This document shows, piece by piece, positions 32,381 through 41,822 of a DNA stretch of 43,254 nucleotides. The notes beneath the pieces are model-generated. The model was given only the letters and a program-made list of their open reading frames with translations. It had not been told where the DNA came from and made no database searches. The translations under genes and the position numbers were made by a program. Each line of letters opens with the position of its first letter. The first letter of the stretch is position 1. The DNA is from an uncultured Bacteroidales bacterium (GTDB taxonomy: Bacteria > Bacteroidota > Bacteroidia > Bacteroidales > UBA932). The stretch spans positions 1-43,254 of the forward strand of contig CALVAJ010000017.1 of the NCBI GenBank assembly GCA_944325505.1. Reading direction: 5' to 3'.

Positions 32381-32839
32381 CTAAAAAAGACCCCTTATGT
32401 CGGAATTTTTCTCGCAATAGTGGCAATGAAGTAATATTTCGTTACCTTTCATGATGGTCGTGAAACGGGTCCTGACCGGCTGGTGGTTAGTTATGCACTT
32501 CGGGTTCATGCATTTGGCTATGCCTTCCACGGCGGCCGGCATCTCGAGCTTTTTCTTTTCCACCACCTGGAATCCCTTGATGATGTTCACTGTGGCATTC
32601 GGGGCGATCAGGGCGAGCTTGTTCAGCTCTTCGTCCTCGAAGAACTTGTTGGCTATCTTGATTATGCCTTTTTTTCCGTAGAGCTTGCTGTTGAGGTTGA
32701 TGCCTATGGTGATCTGGCTCTCCAGCCCCTTGAGATTCAGGATGTCGAGAGCCTTGTAGACGTTTTCCGCAGGAATGTGGTCCAGTACGGTACCGTTTTC
32801 CAGAGCACTTACTATGAGTTCTTTATTGTTGTGTGTCAT
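32381..32839 (-). CDS. pyrI: Aspartate carbamoyltransferase regulatory subunit
   Basis: A 152-residue PyrI. The N-terminal allosteric domain contains the nucleotide-binding NGTVLDHIP, and the C-terminal zinc domain has C110, C115, C139 and C142 in the C-x4-C and C-x2-C arrangement (CMNPKC, CHYC). It binds the catalytic subunit and conveys feedback by CTP and activation by ATP. It begins 11 nt after pyrB ends and is in the same direction, the normal pyrBI order. Confidence 0.97.
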   Translation of the reverse strand: MTHNNKELIVSALENGTVLDHIPAENVYKALDILNLKGLESQITIGINLNSKLYGKKGIIKIANKFFEDEELNKLALIAPNATVNIIKGFQVVEKKKLEMPAAVEGIAKCMNPKCITNHQPVRTRFTTIMKGNEILLHCHYCEKNSDIRGLF

Positions 32840-32850
32840 GATATTGTCGT

Positions 32851-33759
32851 TTACCTGTAACCGAGTAGATATGCTATGATGGCCATGCGGACATAAAGAC
32901 CGTTTTCAGCCTGCTTGAAATAATATGCGTATGGAGTCTCGTCCACATCCTGGTCGATTTCCCCGACTCTCGGGAGCGGATGCAGGATTTTCATGTTGGG
33001 CCTGACGTTGGTGAGCATGGAAGCTGTCAGCCTGTAGACATCTTTTACTTTCTCGTATTCCATAGGGTCCGTGAACCTTTCCTGCTGTACCCTGGTCATA
33101 TAGAGTATGTCGCAGTCATTGAGGTGCTCCTCGAGAGATGCGGTCTCGCGGTATCCGATGCCTTTGCCGTCCAGGAATGTCTTGTACTCGACCGGCATTT
33201 TCAATGAGTCGGGTGAAGTGAATACGAATTCCGGTTCGAAGTGTGACATGGCCTGGAGCAGGGAATGTGTGGTCCTTCCATATTTCAGGTCTCCGACCAT
33301 ATTGATTTTCAAGTGGTCCAGATGTCCCTGGGTCTGCATTATGCTGTAAAGGTCCAGAAGCGTCTGGGACGGGTGCTGGTTGGCTCCGTCACCGGCATTG
33401 ACCACAGGTACGGATGCCACTTCTGAGGCATAGCGGGAGCTTCCTTCGAGCGGATGCCGCATGATGATCATGTCCACATAGTTGGACACCATTTTGATGG
33501 TGTCTTTGAGGGTCTCTCCCTTGCTGACGCTGGTGTTGGTCGCGTCGGAGAAACCTATTACTTTGGCTCCCAGTCGGTTGACGGCTGTTTCGAAACTGAG
33601 CCTTGTCCTTGTGGACGGTTCGAAGAAGATGCAGGCTATTACCTTGCCTTCGAGGATTTTCTGCACCCTGTTCTTCTCGAACTCCTTTGCCACTTCAAGT
33701 ACATGCAGGATCTCGTCCTTGGTGAAATCCTGAATTGAAATCAGACTTTTATGATCCAT
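32851..33759 (-). CDS. pyrB: Aspartate carbamoyltransferase catalytic subunit
   Basis: A 302-residue PyrB, which joins aspartate and carbamoyl phosphate in pyrimidine synthesis. Carbamoyl-phosphate motifs are visible: [13 protein letters not shown] (49-53 is STRTR), [14 protein letters not shown] and [11 protein letters not shown] chose the ATG at 33759, matching the family N-terminus [12 protein letters not shown]; an in-frame ATG at 33780 adds seven residues and overlaps the yigZ stop by 11 nt. With pyrI downstream, both subunits are encoded here. The gene is co-directional with yigZ, 10 nt away, so transcript sharing is likely. Confidence 0.97.
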   Translation of the reverse strand: MDHKSLISIQDFTKDEILHVLEVAKEFEKNRVQKILEGKVIACIFFEPSTRTRLSFETAVNRLGAKVIGFSDATNTSVSKGETLKDTIKMVSNYVDMIIMRHPLEGSSRYASEVASVPVVNAGDGANQHPSQTLLDLYSIMQTQGHLDHLKINMVGDLKYGRTTHSLLQAMSHFEPEFVFTSPDSLKMPVEYKTFLDGKGIGYRETASLEEHLNDCDILYMTRVQQERFTDPMEYEKVKDVYRLTASMLTNVRPNMKILHPLPRVGEIDQDVDETPYAYYFKQAENGLYVRMAIIAYLLGYR

Positions 33760-33769
33760 ATATACAGTA

Positions 33770-34432
33770 TTAATTGTCATTTTTGACCGGCCTTCGGGCC
33801 GGATCCGAACCGGAAGCCTCTTCGGCCAGGCATCCTTCGATCTTGCTGCACATCTCCAGGAACTTTTCCGTCAGGGAAAGTCTCACGGACACTTCCATCG
33901 TGCATTCCATTCCGAAATCCTGTCTGTCCGGGACAAGCCCCAGTTCCTTGGTCATTTTCATTACGTTGTTCATGCTGAGGTATCCGAACGAGAGCCGGAA
34001 CCTGCGGCTCGCCGTTTTTTCGATGATCCTCGCATTGGAAATGGCATCTGCCGTCGAGGTCTTGTATGCCCGTATGAGCCCGGGGATTCCGAGCTTTATC
34101 CCTCCGAAATACCTTACCACTACTACCAGTATGTCACTCAACCCGTTGGCATCTATCTGCCCGAGAATCGGGCGCCCGGCGGAAGACGACGGTTCTCCGT
34201 CATCGTTCGCACGGAATATGTCTCCCCTGTATCCGAGACGGTAGGCGTAGCAATGGTGCCTGGCATCGTGGTATTCTTTTTTCAGCGAGGATATTATCTC
34301 TTTGATTTCGGTTTCGGTTTCAACCGGGTATGCGAGGGCAATGAATCTGCTGCCATTGTCCTTGAACAGTCCTTCAGCTCTGGAGGCGATGCTCCTGTAG
34401 GAATCATTTGTCTGGTCTTCGGTTCCGCTCAT
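33770..34432 (-). CDS. YigZ / IMPACT family protein
   Basis: A 220-residue protein of the YigZ-IMPACT family. The N-terminal domain shows [17 protein letters not shown] and [17 protein letters not shown]; the segment [20 protein letters not shown] is diagnostic. A C-terminal ferredoxin-like domain (DUF1949 type) follows. The family is thought to bind ribosomes or nucleic acids; a precise role is not settled. It is the first gene of a minus-strand run that continues into pyrB. On the minus strand TAATTTTG (34441-34448) lies just upstream as a -7-like box. Confidence 0.93.
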   Translation of the reverse strand: MSGTEDQTNDSYRSIASRAEGLFKDNGSRFIALAYPVETETEIKEIISSLKKEYHDARHHCYAYRLGYRGDIFRANDDGEPSSSAGRPILGQIDANGLSDILVVVVRYFGGIKLGIPGLIRAYKTSTADAISNARIIEKTASRRFRLSFGYLSMNNVMKMTKELGLVPDRQDFGMECTMEVSVRLSLTEKFLEMCSKIEGCLAEEASGSDPARRPVKNDN

Positions 34433-34471
34433 ACCGAATCCAAAATTACGATAATTTTTGGAAATATTTTG

Positions 34472-34479
34472 TACCTTTG
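34472..34479 (+). promoter_or_regulatory. -7 box for the pRiA4b ORF-3-like gene
   Basis: TACCTTTG at 34472-34479 matches TAnnTTTG, 28 nt before the ATG. The divergent box for yigZ (TAATTTTG on the minus strand, 34441-34448) shares this 75-nt spacer. No clear -33 TTG at proper distance. Confidence 0.45.
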
Positions 34480-34507
34480 GATGCTTTTTAGCAAAAGAGG
34501 TTTTTAT

Positions 34508-35044
34508 ATGGTATTGAGATATAGAGTTTCACTCCCTGGCATCAAGGGATTTGCGAGGGTCTATGAGGTAAAGGACACAACGACCCTTTATTATCTGCAC
34601 AAGCAGATGCGTGCCGATATGGATTTTCCTCAGGATCAGATGGTCCTGTTCAAGTCCCAGGACGAGAACGGTGCCGTGGTCACCCGTTACGGGATATTCA
34701 ACCTCGGGGCCGGCACCATCGATTCGGTGACATTCGGGCAGACTTACAGGAAAGGAGAGGTCACTTTCATATATTTCTATGATACGACAAATGCCAAAAG
34801 TGTCATTGTCACCTGCGAAGGTCCTGTGGAAGAGCGTAAGGGCGTGATTTATCCCGTTCTCGTAGAATCCAAGGGCCCGAATCCGGTGGAGTTCGAGAAC
34901 GGTTATGTCGCTTTCGAGGATCTTCCTGACGAGAAAAGAAGGTCTATCCAGACCGGAGAGACAGATGACGAGGACCTGGAAGAAGACGATGACAGTGATT
35001 CCGATACCGAGGAGATTTACGATGAAGATCAGGAGGATGAATGA
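34508..35044 (+). CDS. pRiA4b ORF-3-like protein with acidic tail
   Basis: A 178-residue protein with a pRiA4b ORF-3-like fold: LRYRVSLPGIKGFARVYEVK, TTTLYYLHKQMRADM and DQMVLFKSQDENG. The last 35 residues are strongly acidic (DDEDLEEDDDSDSDTEEIYD). The family is named after a plasmid protein and has no known function. An upstream reading frame to 34253 has no family support, so the ATG at 34508 is used; it lies behind a TACCTTTG box. The stop overlaps the miaA start by ATGA (35041-35044), so translation is coupled and the two are probably always made together. Confidence 0.78.
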   Translation: MVLRYRVSLPGIKGFARVYEVKDTTTLYYLHKQMRADMDFPQDQMVLFKSQDENGAVVTRYGIFNLGAGTIDSVTFGQTYRKGEVTFIYFYDTTNAKSVIVTCEGPVEERKGVIYPVLVESKGPNPVEFENGYVAFEDLPDEKRRSIQTGETDDEDLEEDDDSDSDTEEIYDEDQEDE

Positions 35045-35955
35045 AAAGGCTCCTGATAGTCCTCGGACCTACGGCTTCGGGCAAGACAGACTATAGTATA
35101 GAGCTGGCTCTCAGGTATGGCTCTCCTGTCATATCCTGTGATTCCAGGCAGATATATAAGGAAATGACAATAGGGACAGCCGTCCCGTCCGCTTCACAGC
35201 TTGCCGCTGTGAAGCATTATTTTATCCATACCCATAAGGTTACGGATCTATACACCGCCGGAAAATACGAAATCGAGGCCCTTGATCTGATAGAAAGGCT
35301 TTTTGCCCAAGGGCACGAAACCCTGGTCATGGCAGGCGGCTCGGGCTTTTATATAGATGCGGTCTGCAACGGTCTCGATGACTTTCCTCCGGCGGACCTT
35401 GGACTGAGGGAGAGTCTTGTGCGCAGGCTTGGTGAAGAAGGGGTCGAGTCGCTCCGTCTTGAACTGAAAAGCCTGGACCCTGAAAGTTATGAGACAATAG
35501 ACATAGCCAACGGCCAGCGGGTCGTCCGGGCTCTGGAAGTATGTCTTATGACAGGCAGGAAATTTTCCTCTTTCAAGACTGCATCTGTCAGGAAACGTGG
35601 TTTCGCGATTGAAAAGATAGGTCTGATGCGTCCTCGGGAAGAACTGTATGAGAGGATTGACCGGAGGGTAGTGCAGATGATTGACGACGGGCTGGTCGAC
35701 GAGGTGAAATCGTTGCTCCCATACAGGGAATATGCCGCCCTCCAGACAGTAGGGTATAAGGAAATATTCGCATATCTGGACCATTGCGCCGGTAAGGAAT
35801 ACAAACCTCCTGTTTCGGGCCAGCACAGAAATGACGGCCCCGTCACTACTTTGGACAGAGCCGTCGAACTCATACAGAGGAATACGCGCCATTATGCCAA
35901 GCGGCAGATGTCCTACTGGCGCAGGGACAGGAGCATCAGATGGATTTCGGTCTGA
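35041..35955 (+). CDS. miaA: tRNA dimethylallyltransferase
   Basis: A 304-residue MiaA, which transfers an isoprenyl group to A37 of tRNAs reading codons that begin with U. Motifs are the P-loop GPTASGKT (9-16), SCDSRQIYKEMTIGTA, GGSGFYIDAVCNGL, ANGQRVVRALEVCL and GYKEIFAYL. Length is normal. The start overlaps the preceding pRiA4b-like gene by 4 nt. No ATPase-related partner is in sight; the downstream gene belongs to an accessory family with its own promoter-like sequence. Confidence 0.96.
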   Translation: MKRLLIVLGPTASGKTDYSIELALRYGSPVISCDSRQIYKEMTIGTAVPSASQLAAVKHYFIHTHKVTDLYTAGKYEIEALDLIERLFAQGHETLVMAGGSGFYIDAVCNGLDDFPPADLGLRESLVRRLGEEGVESLRLELKSLDPESYETIDIANGQRVVRALEVCLMTGRKFSSFKTASVRKRGFAIEKIGLMRPREELYERIDRRVVQMIDDGLVDEVKSLLPYREYAALQTVGYKEIFAYLDHCAGKEYKPPVSGQHRNDGPVTTLDRAVELIQRNTRHYAKRQMSYWRRDRSIRWISV

Positions 35956-36037
35956 GATAGTCATTAAATAAAATGATGGGACTTTTACTGTAATTGAATA
36001 AATTTGTATTTTTGAACAGCGTAATGATCAATCAGAT

Positions 36038-37585
36038 ATGGGGAAGTTATATCCTGTTGGCATACAGAATTTCGAGAAGATCCGCAGGGACGGGTACTGT
36101 TACATAGACAAGACTGAAACGATATATAGACTTGTCAAGACCGGGAGCTACTATTTCCTGAGCCGTCCGCGGAGGTTCGGCAAAAGCCTTCTTGTGAGCA
36201 CTCTGGAGGCGTACTTCTCGGGGAAGAAGGAATTGTTCGAGGGGCTTGCGATGCAGGAGCTGGAAAAGGAATGGAAACGTTATCCTATCCTGCACCTTGA
36301 CCTGAATACGGAGAAATATGACACTGCCGAAGCTCTGGATAAAAAACTGGAGCTGGCCCTTAGTGAATGGGAAAGCCTGTACGGGTCCAACCCTCATGAA
36401 AAATCCCTTGCGACAAGATTCGAGGGGACGATCAAGCGTGCGGCGGCCAAGGCCGGGGAAAGGGTAGTGATTCTGATAGACGAGTACGACAAGCCGATGC
36501 TGCAGGCTATAGGAGACCAGTGGAGGCAGGATGCGTACAGGAGTACATTGAAAGCATTTTACGGGGCCTTGAAGTCGCAGGACGGGAATATCAGGTTCGC
36601 CCTCCTGACCGGTGTGACGAAGTTCGGGAAGGTGAGCGTGTTCAGCGACCTGAACAATCTGGAGGATATCTCCAGAGATTCGGCATATTTTGACATCTGC
36701 GGGATCACAAAAGAAGAGCTTCTGAAAAACTTCAGCGAAGACATAAAGGCGCTTGCCACTACAAACGGGCAGACCTTTGAACAGGCCTGCGAACAACTGA
36801 GGACGGACTATGACGGCTACCATTTCTATCCTGACAGTCCTGGAATATACAATCCGTTCAGTTTGCTTAACACCTTCAAGAAAAGACAATACGGATACTA
36901 CTGGTTTGAGACAGGCACACCGACCTATCTTGTGGAGCTGCTGAAACTTCACAAGTACGACCTGTACAGGATGGCCCACGAGAAGACCACCTCAAATGTG
37001 CTTGACAGCATTGACGCAGCATCAACGAACCCTATTCCGGTCATATATCAGAGCGGTTATCTGACGATCAAGGGGTATATCCCGGAGCCACGCATATATG
37101 AGCTCGGCTTTCCCAACCGGGAAGTTGAGGAAGGCTTTATGAACTTTCTTCTGCCATACTATACCTCGATCCAGGAGTCTGAGAGCGGGTTCGCGATCTG
37201 GGACTTCATATCTGACGTAAAATCGGGCGACATCGACGGCTTCATGGAGCGTCTGCAGTCGTTCCTTGCGGACTGCCCTTACGAGCTGGCGAAGGACATC
37301 GAACTGCATTACCAAAACGTGCTTTTCATCGTGTTCCGTCTGGCGGGTCTGTACACTAAAGTGGAGTACCATACATCACGCGGCAGGATAGACCTTGTTC
37401 TGCAGACCGACAGCTATGTGTATGTGATGGAGTTCAAGCTGGACGGGAGCGCAGAGCAGGCCCTGCAGCAGATAGAGGACAGGCAGTACGCGCTTCCTTT
37501 CGCGAAGGATAGCCGGAAGGTCTATACGATAGGTGTCAACTTCAGCAGCGAGACCCGGAACATAGACAAGTGGATTGTAAAATAA
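36038..37585 (+). CDS. AAA-ATPase / PD-(D/E)XK nuclease fusion (DUF1703 type), copy 2
   Basis: A 515-residue protein paralogous to the gene at 384-1940, in the opposite direction. It has the P-loop RPRRFGKS, VILIDEYDKP, and the nuclease motif GRID (D452) with EFK (E465, K467). The two proteins are nearly identical from GTPTYLVELLK to the end but diverge more at about 90-140 and 215-290, which suggests gene conversion or strong constraint on the C-terminal half. A TATTTTTG -7-like box lies at 36007-36014. An imperfect stem (ATCCCGGA 37601-37608, TCCGGGAT 37633-37640) lies between this gene and convergent pepT. Confidence 0.9.
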   Translation: MGKLYPVGIQNFEKIRRDGYCYIDKTETIYRLVKTGSYYFLSRPRRFGKSLLVSTLEAYFSGKKELFEGLAMQELEKEWKRYPILHLDLNTEKYDTAEALDKKLELALSEWESLYGSNPHEKSLATRFEGTIKRAAAKAGERVVILIDEYDKPMLQAIGDQWRQDAYRSTLKAFYGALKSQDGNIRFALLTGVTKFGKVSVFSDLNNLEDISRDSAYFDICGITKEELLKNFSEDIKALATTNGQTFEQACEQLRTDYDGYHFYPDSPGIYNPFSLLNTFKKRQYGYYWFETGTPTYLVELLKLHKYDLYRMAHEKTTSNVLDSIDAASTNPIPVIYQSGYLTIKGYIPEPRIYELGFPNREVEEGFMNFLLPYYTSIQESESGFAIWDFISDVKSGDIDGFMERLQSFLADCPYELAKDIELHYQNVLFIVFRLAGLYTKVEYHTSRGRIDLVLQTDSYVYVMEFKLDGSAEQALQQIEDRQYALPFAKDSRKVYTIGVNFSSETRNIDKWIVK

Positions 37586-37600
37586 CCGGTTCTGCAGTAG

Positions 37601-37640
37601 ATCCCGGAAGCCGAAAAACAAAGTAAACGGTCTCCGGGAT
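37601..37640. terminator. Candidate bidirectional terminator between copy 2 ATPase and pepT
   Basis: ATCCCGGA (37601-37608) pairs perfectly with TCCGGGAT (37633-37640) around a 24-nt loop; CTGCAG flanks both sides. It lies between convergent genes. There is no long T-run, so activity is uncertain. Confidence 0.45.
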
Positions 37641-37653
37641 TTCCGGCCTGCAG

Positions 37654-38874
37654 CTATTCTGCGAACAGGCCGATGATGTTGAGTATCACTTTGCTGGCTT
37701 TTTCCATGCTTTCGAGAGGGACATATTCCAGTTTCCCGTGGAAGTTGTGCCCGCCGGCGAAGATGTTCGGGCACGGAAGTCCCATGAAAGACAGGTTGGC
37801 TCCGTCTGTGCCGCCACGGATAGGCTGTATATGAGGCTTGATGCCTTCCATCTCCATAGCTTTCACTGCCTTTTCGATGATATGGTAGTGCGGCTCGACT
37901 TCTTTCCGCATGTTGTAGTACTGGTGCTTTATCTGCACGGAAGCCGTCCCTTCTCCGTATTTTGTGTTGATGAAGTCCACGCACTGCTGCATCACTTTCT
38001 TCTTGTTCTCATACAGATCCATGTCATGGTCGCGTATGATATATGAAAAATCGGCCTCCTCGACCGTTCCTCTGAAGTCGGTCATGTGGAAGAATCCGTC
38101 GTAGCCGTCCGTATGTTCCGGTCTTTGCTCCACAGGGAGCAGACTGTTGAGTTCCATGCCTATCAGTATGGCGTTCAGCATCTTGCCTTTTGCATATCCT
38201 GGATGGATGTTGCGTCCCTGTATATGGACTGACGCCGCTGCGGCATTGAAGTTCTCGTATTCGAGTTCTCCTATGGCGCCTCCGTCCATGGTGTAGGCAT
38301 AATCCGCCCCGAATTTCTTCACGTCGAATTTCACGACACCGCGTCCGATTTCCTCATCGGGAGTGAATCCTATTTTGATGTCCCCATGCTTGAACTCGGG
38401 GTGCTCCACTATATACTGCACTGCATCCATGATTTCGGCTACGCCTGCCTTGTCATCGGCTCCCAGAAGCGTAGTGCCGTCCGTGGTGATGACGGTCTGG
38501 CCCCGATAGCTTTCCAGTTCCGGAAAGTCGCTTACCTTCAGGGAAAGCCCCGATGTCTTGTCCAGCAGGATGTCTTTTCCGTCATAGTCTTTGATAATCT
38601 GCGGTCTGATGTCTTTTCCGGAAGCGTCAGGAGATGTATCCACATGTGCTATGAAGCCCACGGCAGGGACTTCCTTCCCGCAATTTGACGGGATGCTTGC
38701 CATGACATAGCCGTAGTTGTCAAGGGTCGCTTCCACTCCCATTGCTGAAAGTTCGTCCTTCAGCATCCTCAGCAGGTCGAGCTGTCTCTCGCTGCTCGGC
38801 TGTGTTTCCGACTCAGGGTCAGACTGCGTGTCCACTGACACGTATCTCAGAAATCTCTCAAGTATCTTTTCCAT
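37654..38874 (-). CDS. pepT: Peptidase T (tripeptide aminopeptidase)
   Basis: A 406-residue M20-family aminopeptidase, close to the usual 408. Metal-binding residues are visible in FIAHVDTSPD (H77, D79), TPDEEIGRG and RGGTDGANLSFMG. The enzyme cleaves N-terminal residues from tripeptides using two zinc ions, in the cytosol. It ends convergently with the ATPase copy 2, with a stem-loop between. The start at 38874 is a single clear ATG. The neighbouring ZIP and OPT transporter genes on the same strand suggest coordinated peptide and metal uptake, but spacing of 60 nt does not prove an operon. Confidence 0.96.
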   Translation of the reverse strand: MEKILERFLRYVSVDTQSDPESETQPSSERQLDLLRMLKDELSAMGVEATLDNYGYVMASIPSNCGKEVPAVGFIAHVDTSPDASGKDIRPQIIKDYDGKDILLDKTSGLSLKVSDFPELESYRGQTVITTDGTTLLGADDKAGVAEIMDAVQYIVEHPEFKHGDIKIGFTPDEEIGRGVVKFDVKKFGADYAYTMDGGAIGELEYENFNAAAASVHIQGRNIHPGYAKGKMLNAILIGMELNSLLPVEQRPEHTDGYDGFFHMTDFRGTVEEADFSYIIRDHDMDLYENKKKVMQQCVDFINTKYGEGTASVQIKHQYYNMRKEVEPHYHIIEKAVKAMEMEGIKPHIQPIRGGTDGANLSFMGLPCPNIFAGGHNFHGKLEYVPLESMEKASKVILNIIGLFAE

Positions 38875-38934
38875 TTGCTGTTGTATTGTTTATTTGAATG
38901 TCTTATGATTTTCCGTTATACTGTGTTCTCCTGT

Positions 38935-39783
38935 TCACATCAATATCAGGCTGACGCCCATTACTGCCATTCCGGCGACTACACCCGCTATCGCCACATG
39001 GTGTTTCCCGTATTTTTCCGCCGTCGGCAGCAGCTCGTCCAGAGATATGTATATCATGATGCCGGCCACCGCCGCCAGAATCAGGGGAAATGCTGCCCCT
39101 TCTCCTGAAATCTCCACTCCTGAAATGGCTGTGACTGCATAGCATAGAGCGGCGCCGGCAGGTTCTGTAAGCCCGGACAATGTGGCGTACAGAGCGGCCT
39201 TTCCTTTACTTCTGGTCGCATAGTAGATGGGGATTGCCACTGCAATTCCTTCCGGAATGTTGTGGATGGCTACGGCGAAAGTTATTCCGGCTCCCATCTG
39301 CGACCCGCTAAGGGCACTGACGAATGTGGCCATGCCTTCTGGAAAATTGTGTATTGCTATCGCCAGGGCTGACATGATTCCGAGCTTCTTCAGTGCCTGG
39401 TGGCCGGACTTTTTTTCCGAAGCCGAAATCATTTCCGTGGCTGCCGTTCTGGAGTCGAGGGAGAGACCGGGTGCTTCATGGGGATTTTCATATTCCGGGA
39501 TCAGAAAATCGATCAGGAAGATCAGTCCCATTCCGGCAAAGAATGATACGAGTACAAGCGCTTTCCCGTTTATCCCGGGATATGCTGCGCTGCGGATGGC
39601 CTCCTGGGCTTCAGGATACAGTTCGGCCAGAGAGATGAATATCATCACTCCGGCTGAAAGTCCCAGAGCTCCGGCCAGGAAGTTGCTGCTGAGCCTTTTC
39701 CCCAGTATTATCAGCAATCCTCCCAGTCCGGTAGCCGCTCCGGCCAGCAGAGTAAGCAGCAATGCATGTAGTACTTCGTCCAT
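38935..39783 (-). CDS. ZIP-family metal transporter
   Basis: A 282-residue inner-membrane protein of the ZIP family (ZupT/GufA type), with about eight hydrophobic segments. The metal-site motifs are IAIHNFPEGMA and VAIHNIPEGIA. A variable cytosolic loop with ESEK-like residues lies in the middle. It imports divalent metals such as zinc or iron. The ATG at 39783 is chosen because the membrane part starts at once (MDEVLHALLLTLLAGAATG); a longer frame to 39924 adds 47 soluble residues without support. Its neighbours are pepT downstream (60-nt gap) and an OPT transporter upstream (53-nt gap). Confidence 0.92.
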   Translation of the reverse strand: MDEVLHALLLTLLAGAATGLGGLLIILGKRLSSNFLAGALGLSAGVMIFISLAELYPEAQEAIRSAAYPGINGKALVLVSFFAGMGLIFLIDFLIPEYENPHEAPGLSLDSRTAATEMISASEKKSGHQALKKLGIMSALAIAIHNFPEGMATFVSALSGSQMGAGITFAVAIHNIPEGIAVAIPIYYATRSKGKAALYATLSGLTEPAGAALCYAVTAISGVEISGEGAAFPLILAAVAGIMIYISLDELLPTAEKYGKHHVAIAGVVAGMAVMGVSLILM

Positions 39784-39836
39784 CGTCGGTAGTCTGAAAC
39801 CCTTTTGCCATTCCGGAGCCGGAACAGTCCTCCGTA

Positions 39837-41822
39837 TTATTCTTCCTTCTTTGTCTTTATGGCCGAATATATAATGTATGCGATGATTGCGGCATAAGGG
39901 ATGATCGCAACCGGTTCTGTCCAAGGGGAAGGCTTCATGAATGCGTCCACCTGGGCGAATCTCAGTATCGCGCTGACCACTCCCATGAGCGCTCCTCCGG
40001 CGATGAATCCGGAAGCTATGAGAGTGCCTTTCTCCTGACGTGCATTGTTGAGTTCCTTATCCTTGCTGCGGGTACTTACAAACCATGAAATGGCACCGCC
40101 GACAAGCATCGGAAGGTTGAGGTCGATAGGTATGAACATTCCCAGGGCGAAAGCCAGGGCCGGTATGTTGAAGACCGTCAGGACAATGGCAATCAATGCA
40201 CCGATTCCGTACATTAGCCATGGAGCCCCGCCTCCGTTCATCATCGGTTCGATTACTGCTGCCATTGCATTGGCCTGAGGGGCAACCAGGGCATTCTCTC
40301 CTGTGAATCCGTAGGTTTTGTTCAGCACGAGCATTACGCCTCCTACCGTAGCGGCTGCCACCAGAGTCCCCAGGAATTTCCATGTCTCCTGGTTCCTTGG
40401 TGTGGTTCCTATCCAGTAACCTATCTTGAGGTCGGTCACGAATGCTCCTGCAACTGAAAGCGCCGTACATACTACCCCTCCTATAATAAGGGCAGCTGTC
40501 ATGCCGGCAGTACCGTTAAGTCCTGCAGCAACCATTACGAGCGAAGCCAGGATAAGCGTCATGAGAGTCATTCCGCTGACAGGGTTGGAACCTACTATGG
40601 CTATGGCGTTTGCAGCGACGGTCGTGAACAGGAACGCGATAATCCCTACAACCAGCAGCCCTATGACTGCATGCCAGATGTTGTCGACTACTCCGAATGC
40701 AAAGAATACCAGGATTGCCAGCAGGGTAAGCACTATTCCTATGATTATGATTTTCATGGAGATGTCTCGCTGTGTCCTGATTGTCTCGGCTTCAGCGTCT
40801 GTCTTTTTGCGTTTGAATTCCCCGGCTGCAAGTCCGAGGGCCGATTTGATGACGCCGAAAGACTTGATTATCCCTATGATACCGGCTGTAGCTATACCTC
40901 CGATCCCTATATGGCGTGCATATTCGGAAAAGATCTGTTCGGCTGACATTTCCCCGACAGTGGCCGTTATTCCGGTATTCATAAGGTCTATCACCTGTCC
41001 GCCCCAGATAAGGTTCATCAGCGGTATGATGACAAGCCATACGAGGAAACTGCCGCAGCAGATTATGAATGCGTATTTGAGTCCTACTATGTACCCGAGT
41101 CCGAGAACGGCCGCTCCGGTATTGAGCTTGAGCACGACCTTGGCTTTTTCTGCAATCGCCTCTCCGAAAGGAAGTATCCGGGTGGTTATGGTCTCGCCCC
41201 AGAGTCCGAACGTGGAGATGATGAAGTCGTACAGACCTCCGACAAGTCCGCTCGCCAGCAGGGTCTTCGCCCCTTTGCCTCCGCTTTCTCCGCTCACAAG
41301 GACCTGGGTGGTGGCGGTAGCTTCAGGGAACGGGTATTTCCCGTGCATCTCCTTGACGAAATATTTCCTGAACGGGATCAGGAACAGGATTCCGAGAACG
41401 CCGCCGAGAAGAGATGAAAAGAACACCTTGGTAAAATTGACAGTAAGTTCAGGGTATTTGTCCTGTAATATATACAATGCCGGCAGAGTGAATATCGCAC
41501 CGGCGACTATCCCTCCGGAGCAGGACCCTATGGACTGGATGATTACATTCTGTCCCAACGCGTTTTTCTTTCCTAACGCCCCTGATACTCCGACGGCGAT
41601 AATGGCGATCGGTATGGCCGCTTCGAATACCTGTCCGACCTTCAATCCGAGGAAAGCGGCAGCGGCGGAAAAGATGATCGTCATCAGAAGTCCCATGCTT
41701 ACAGAATACGGGGTTACTTCAGGATAAGTCTTTCCCGGGGACAGCAGAGGTTTGTATTCCTCTCCCGGCTTGAGTTCCCTGTGTGCATTTTCAGGCAAAC
41801 CCGTCTTTTTGTTTTCTTCCAT
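39837..41822 (-). CDS. OPT-family oligopeptide transporter
   Basis: A 661-residue polytopic membrane protein of the oligopeptide transporter (OPT) family. The first helix region contains VSMGLLMTIIFSAAAAFLGL and many hydrophobic segments follow; the conserved GKYPFPEATATTQVL and the SNPVSGMTLMT region are typical. Family members import peptides or metal-peptide complexes with protons. About 16 hydrophobic segments can be counted by eye, as expected. It precedes the ZIP transporter and pepT on the same strand; peptide import followed by peptidase T would make biochemical sense. No upstream promoter box was clearly found within the 150 nt gap to the divergent gene. Confidence 0.93.
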   Translation of the reverse strand: MEENKKTGLPENAHRELKPGEEYKPLLSPGKTYPEVTPYSVSMGLLMTIIFSAAAAFLGLKVGQVFEAAIPIAIIAVGVSGALGKKNALGQNVIIQSIGSCSGGIVAGAIFTLPALYILQDKYPELTVNFTKVFFSSLLGGVLGILFLIPFRKYFVKEMHGKYPFPEATATTQVLVSGESGGKGAKTLLASGLVGGLYDFIISTFGLWGETITTRILPFGEAIAEKAKVVLKLNTGAAVLGLGYIVGLKYAFIICCGSFLVWLVIIPLMNLIWGGQVIDLMNTGITATVGEMSAEQIFSEYARHIGIGGIATAGIIGIIKSFGVIKSALGLAAGEFKRKKTDAEAETIRTQRDISMKIIIIGIVLTLLAILVFFAFGVVDNIWHAVIGLLVVGIIAFLFTTVAANAIAIVGSNPVSGMTLMTLILASLVMVAAGLNGTAGMTAALIIGGVVCTALSVAGAFVTDLKIGYWIGTTPRNQETWKFLGTLVAAATVGGVMLVLNKTYGFTGENALVAPQANAMAAVIEPMMNGGGAPWLMYGIGALIAIVLTVFNIPALAFALGMFIPIDLNLPMLVGGAISWFVSTRSKDKELNNARQEKGTLIASGFIAGGALMGVVSAILRFAQVDAFMKPSPWTEPVAIIPYAAIIAYIIYSAIKTKKEE

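Noticed and set aside
40426-41727. Long plus-strand open frame of 433 codons opposite the OPT transporter gene
   Set aside because: It is the antisense of a clear OPT-family gene, with low-complexity Pro/Ser/Thr/Ile content typical of a shadow frame and no recognisable domain.
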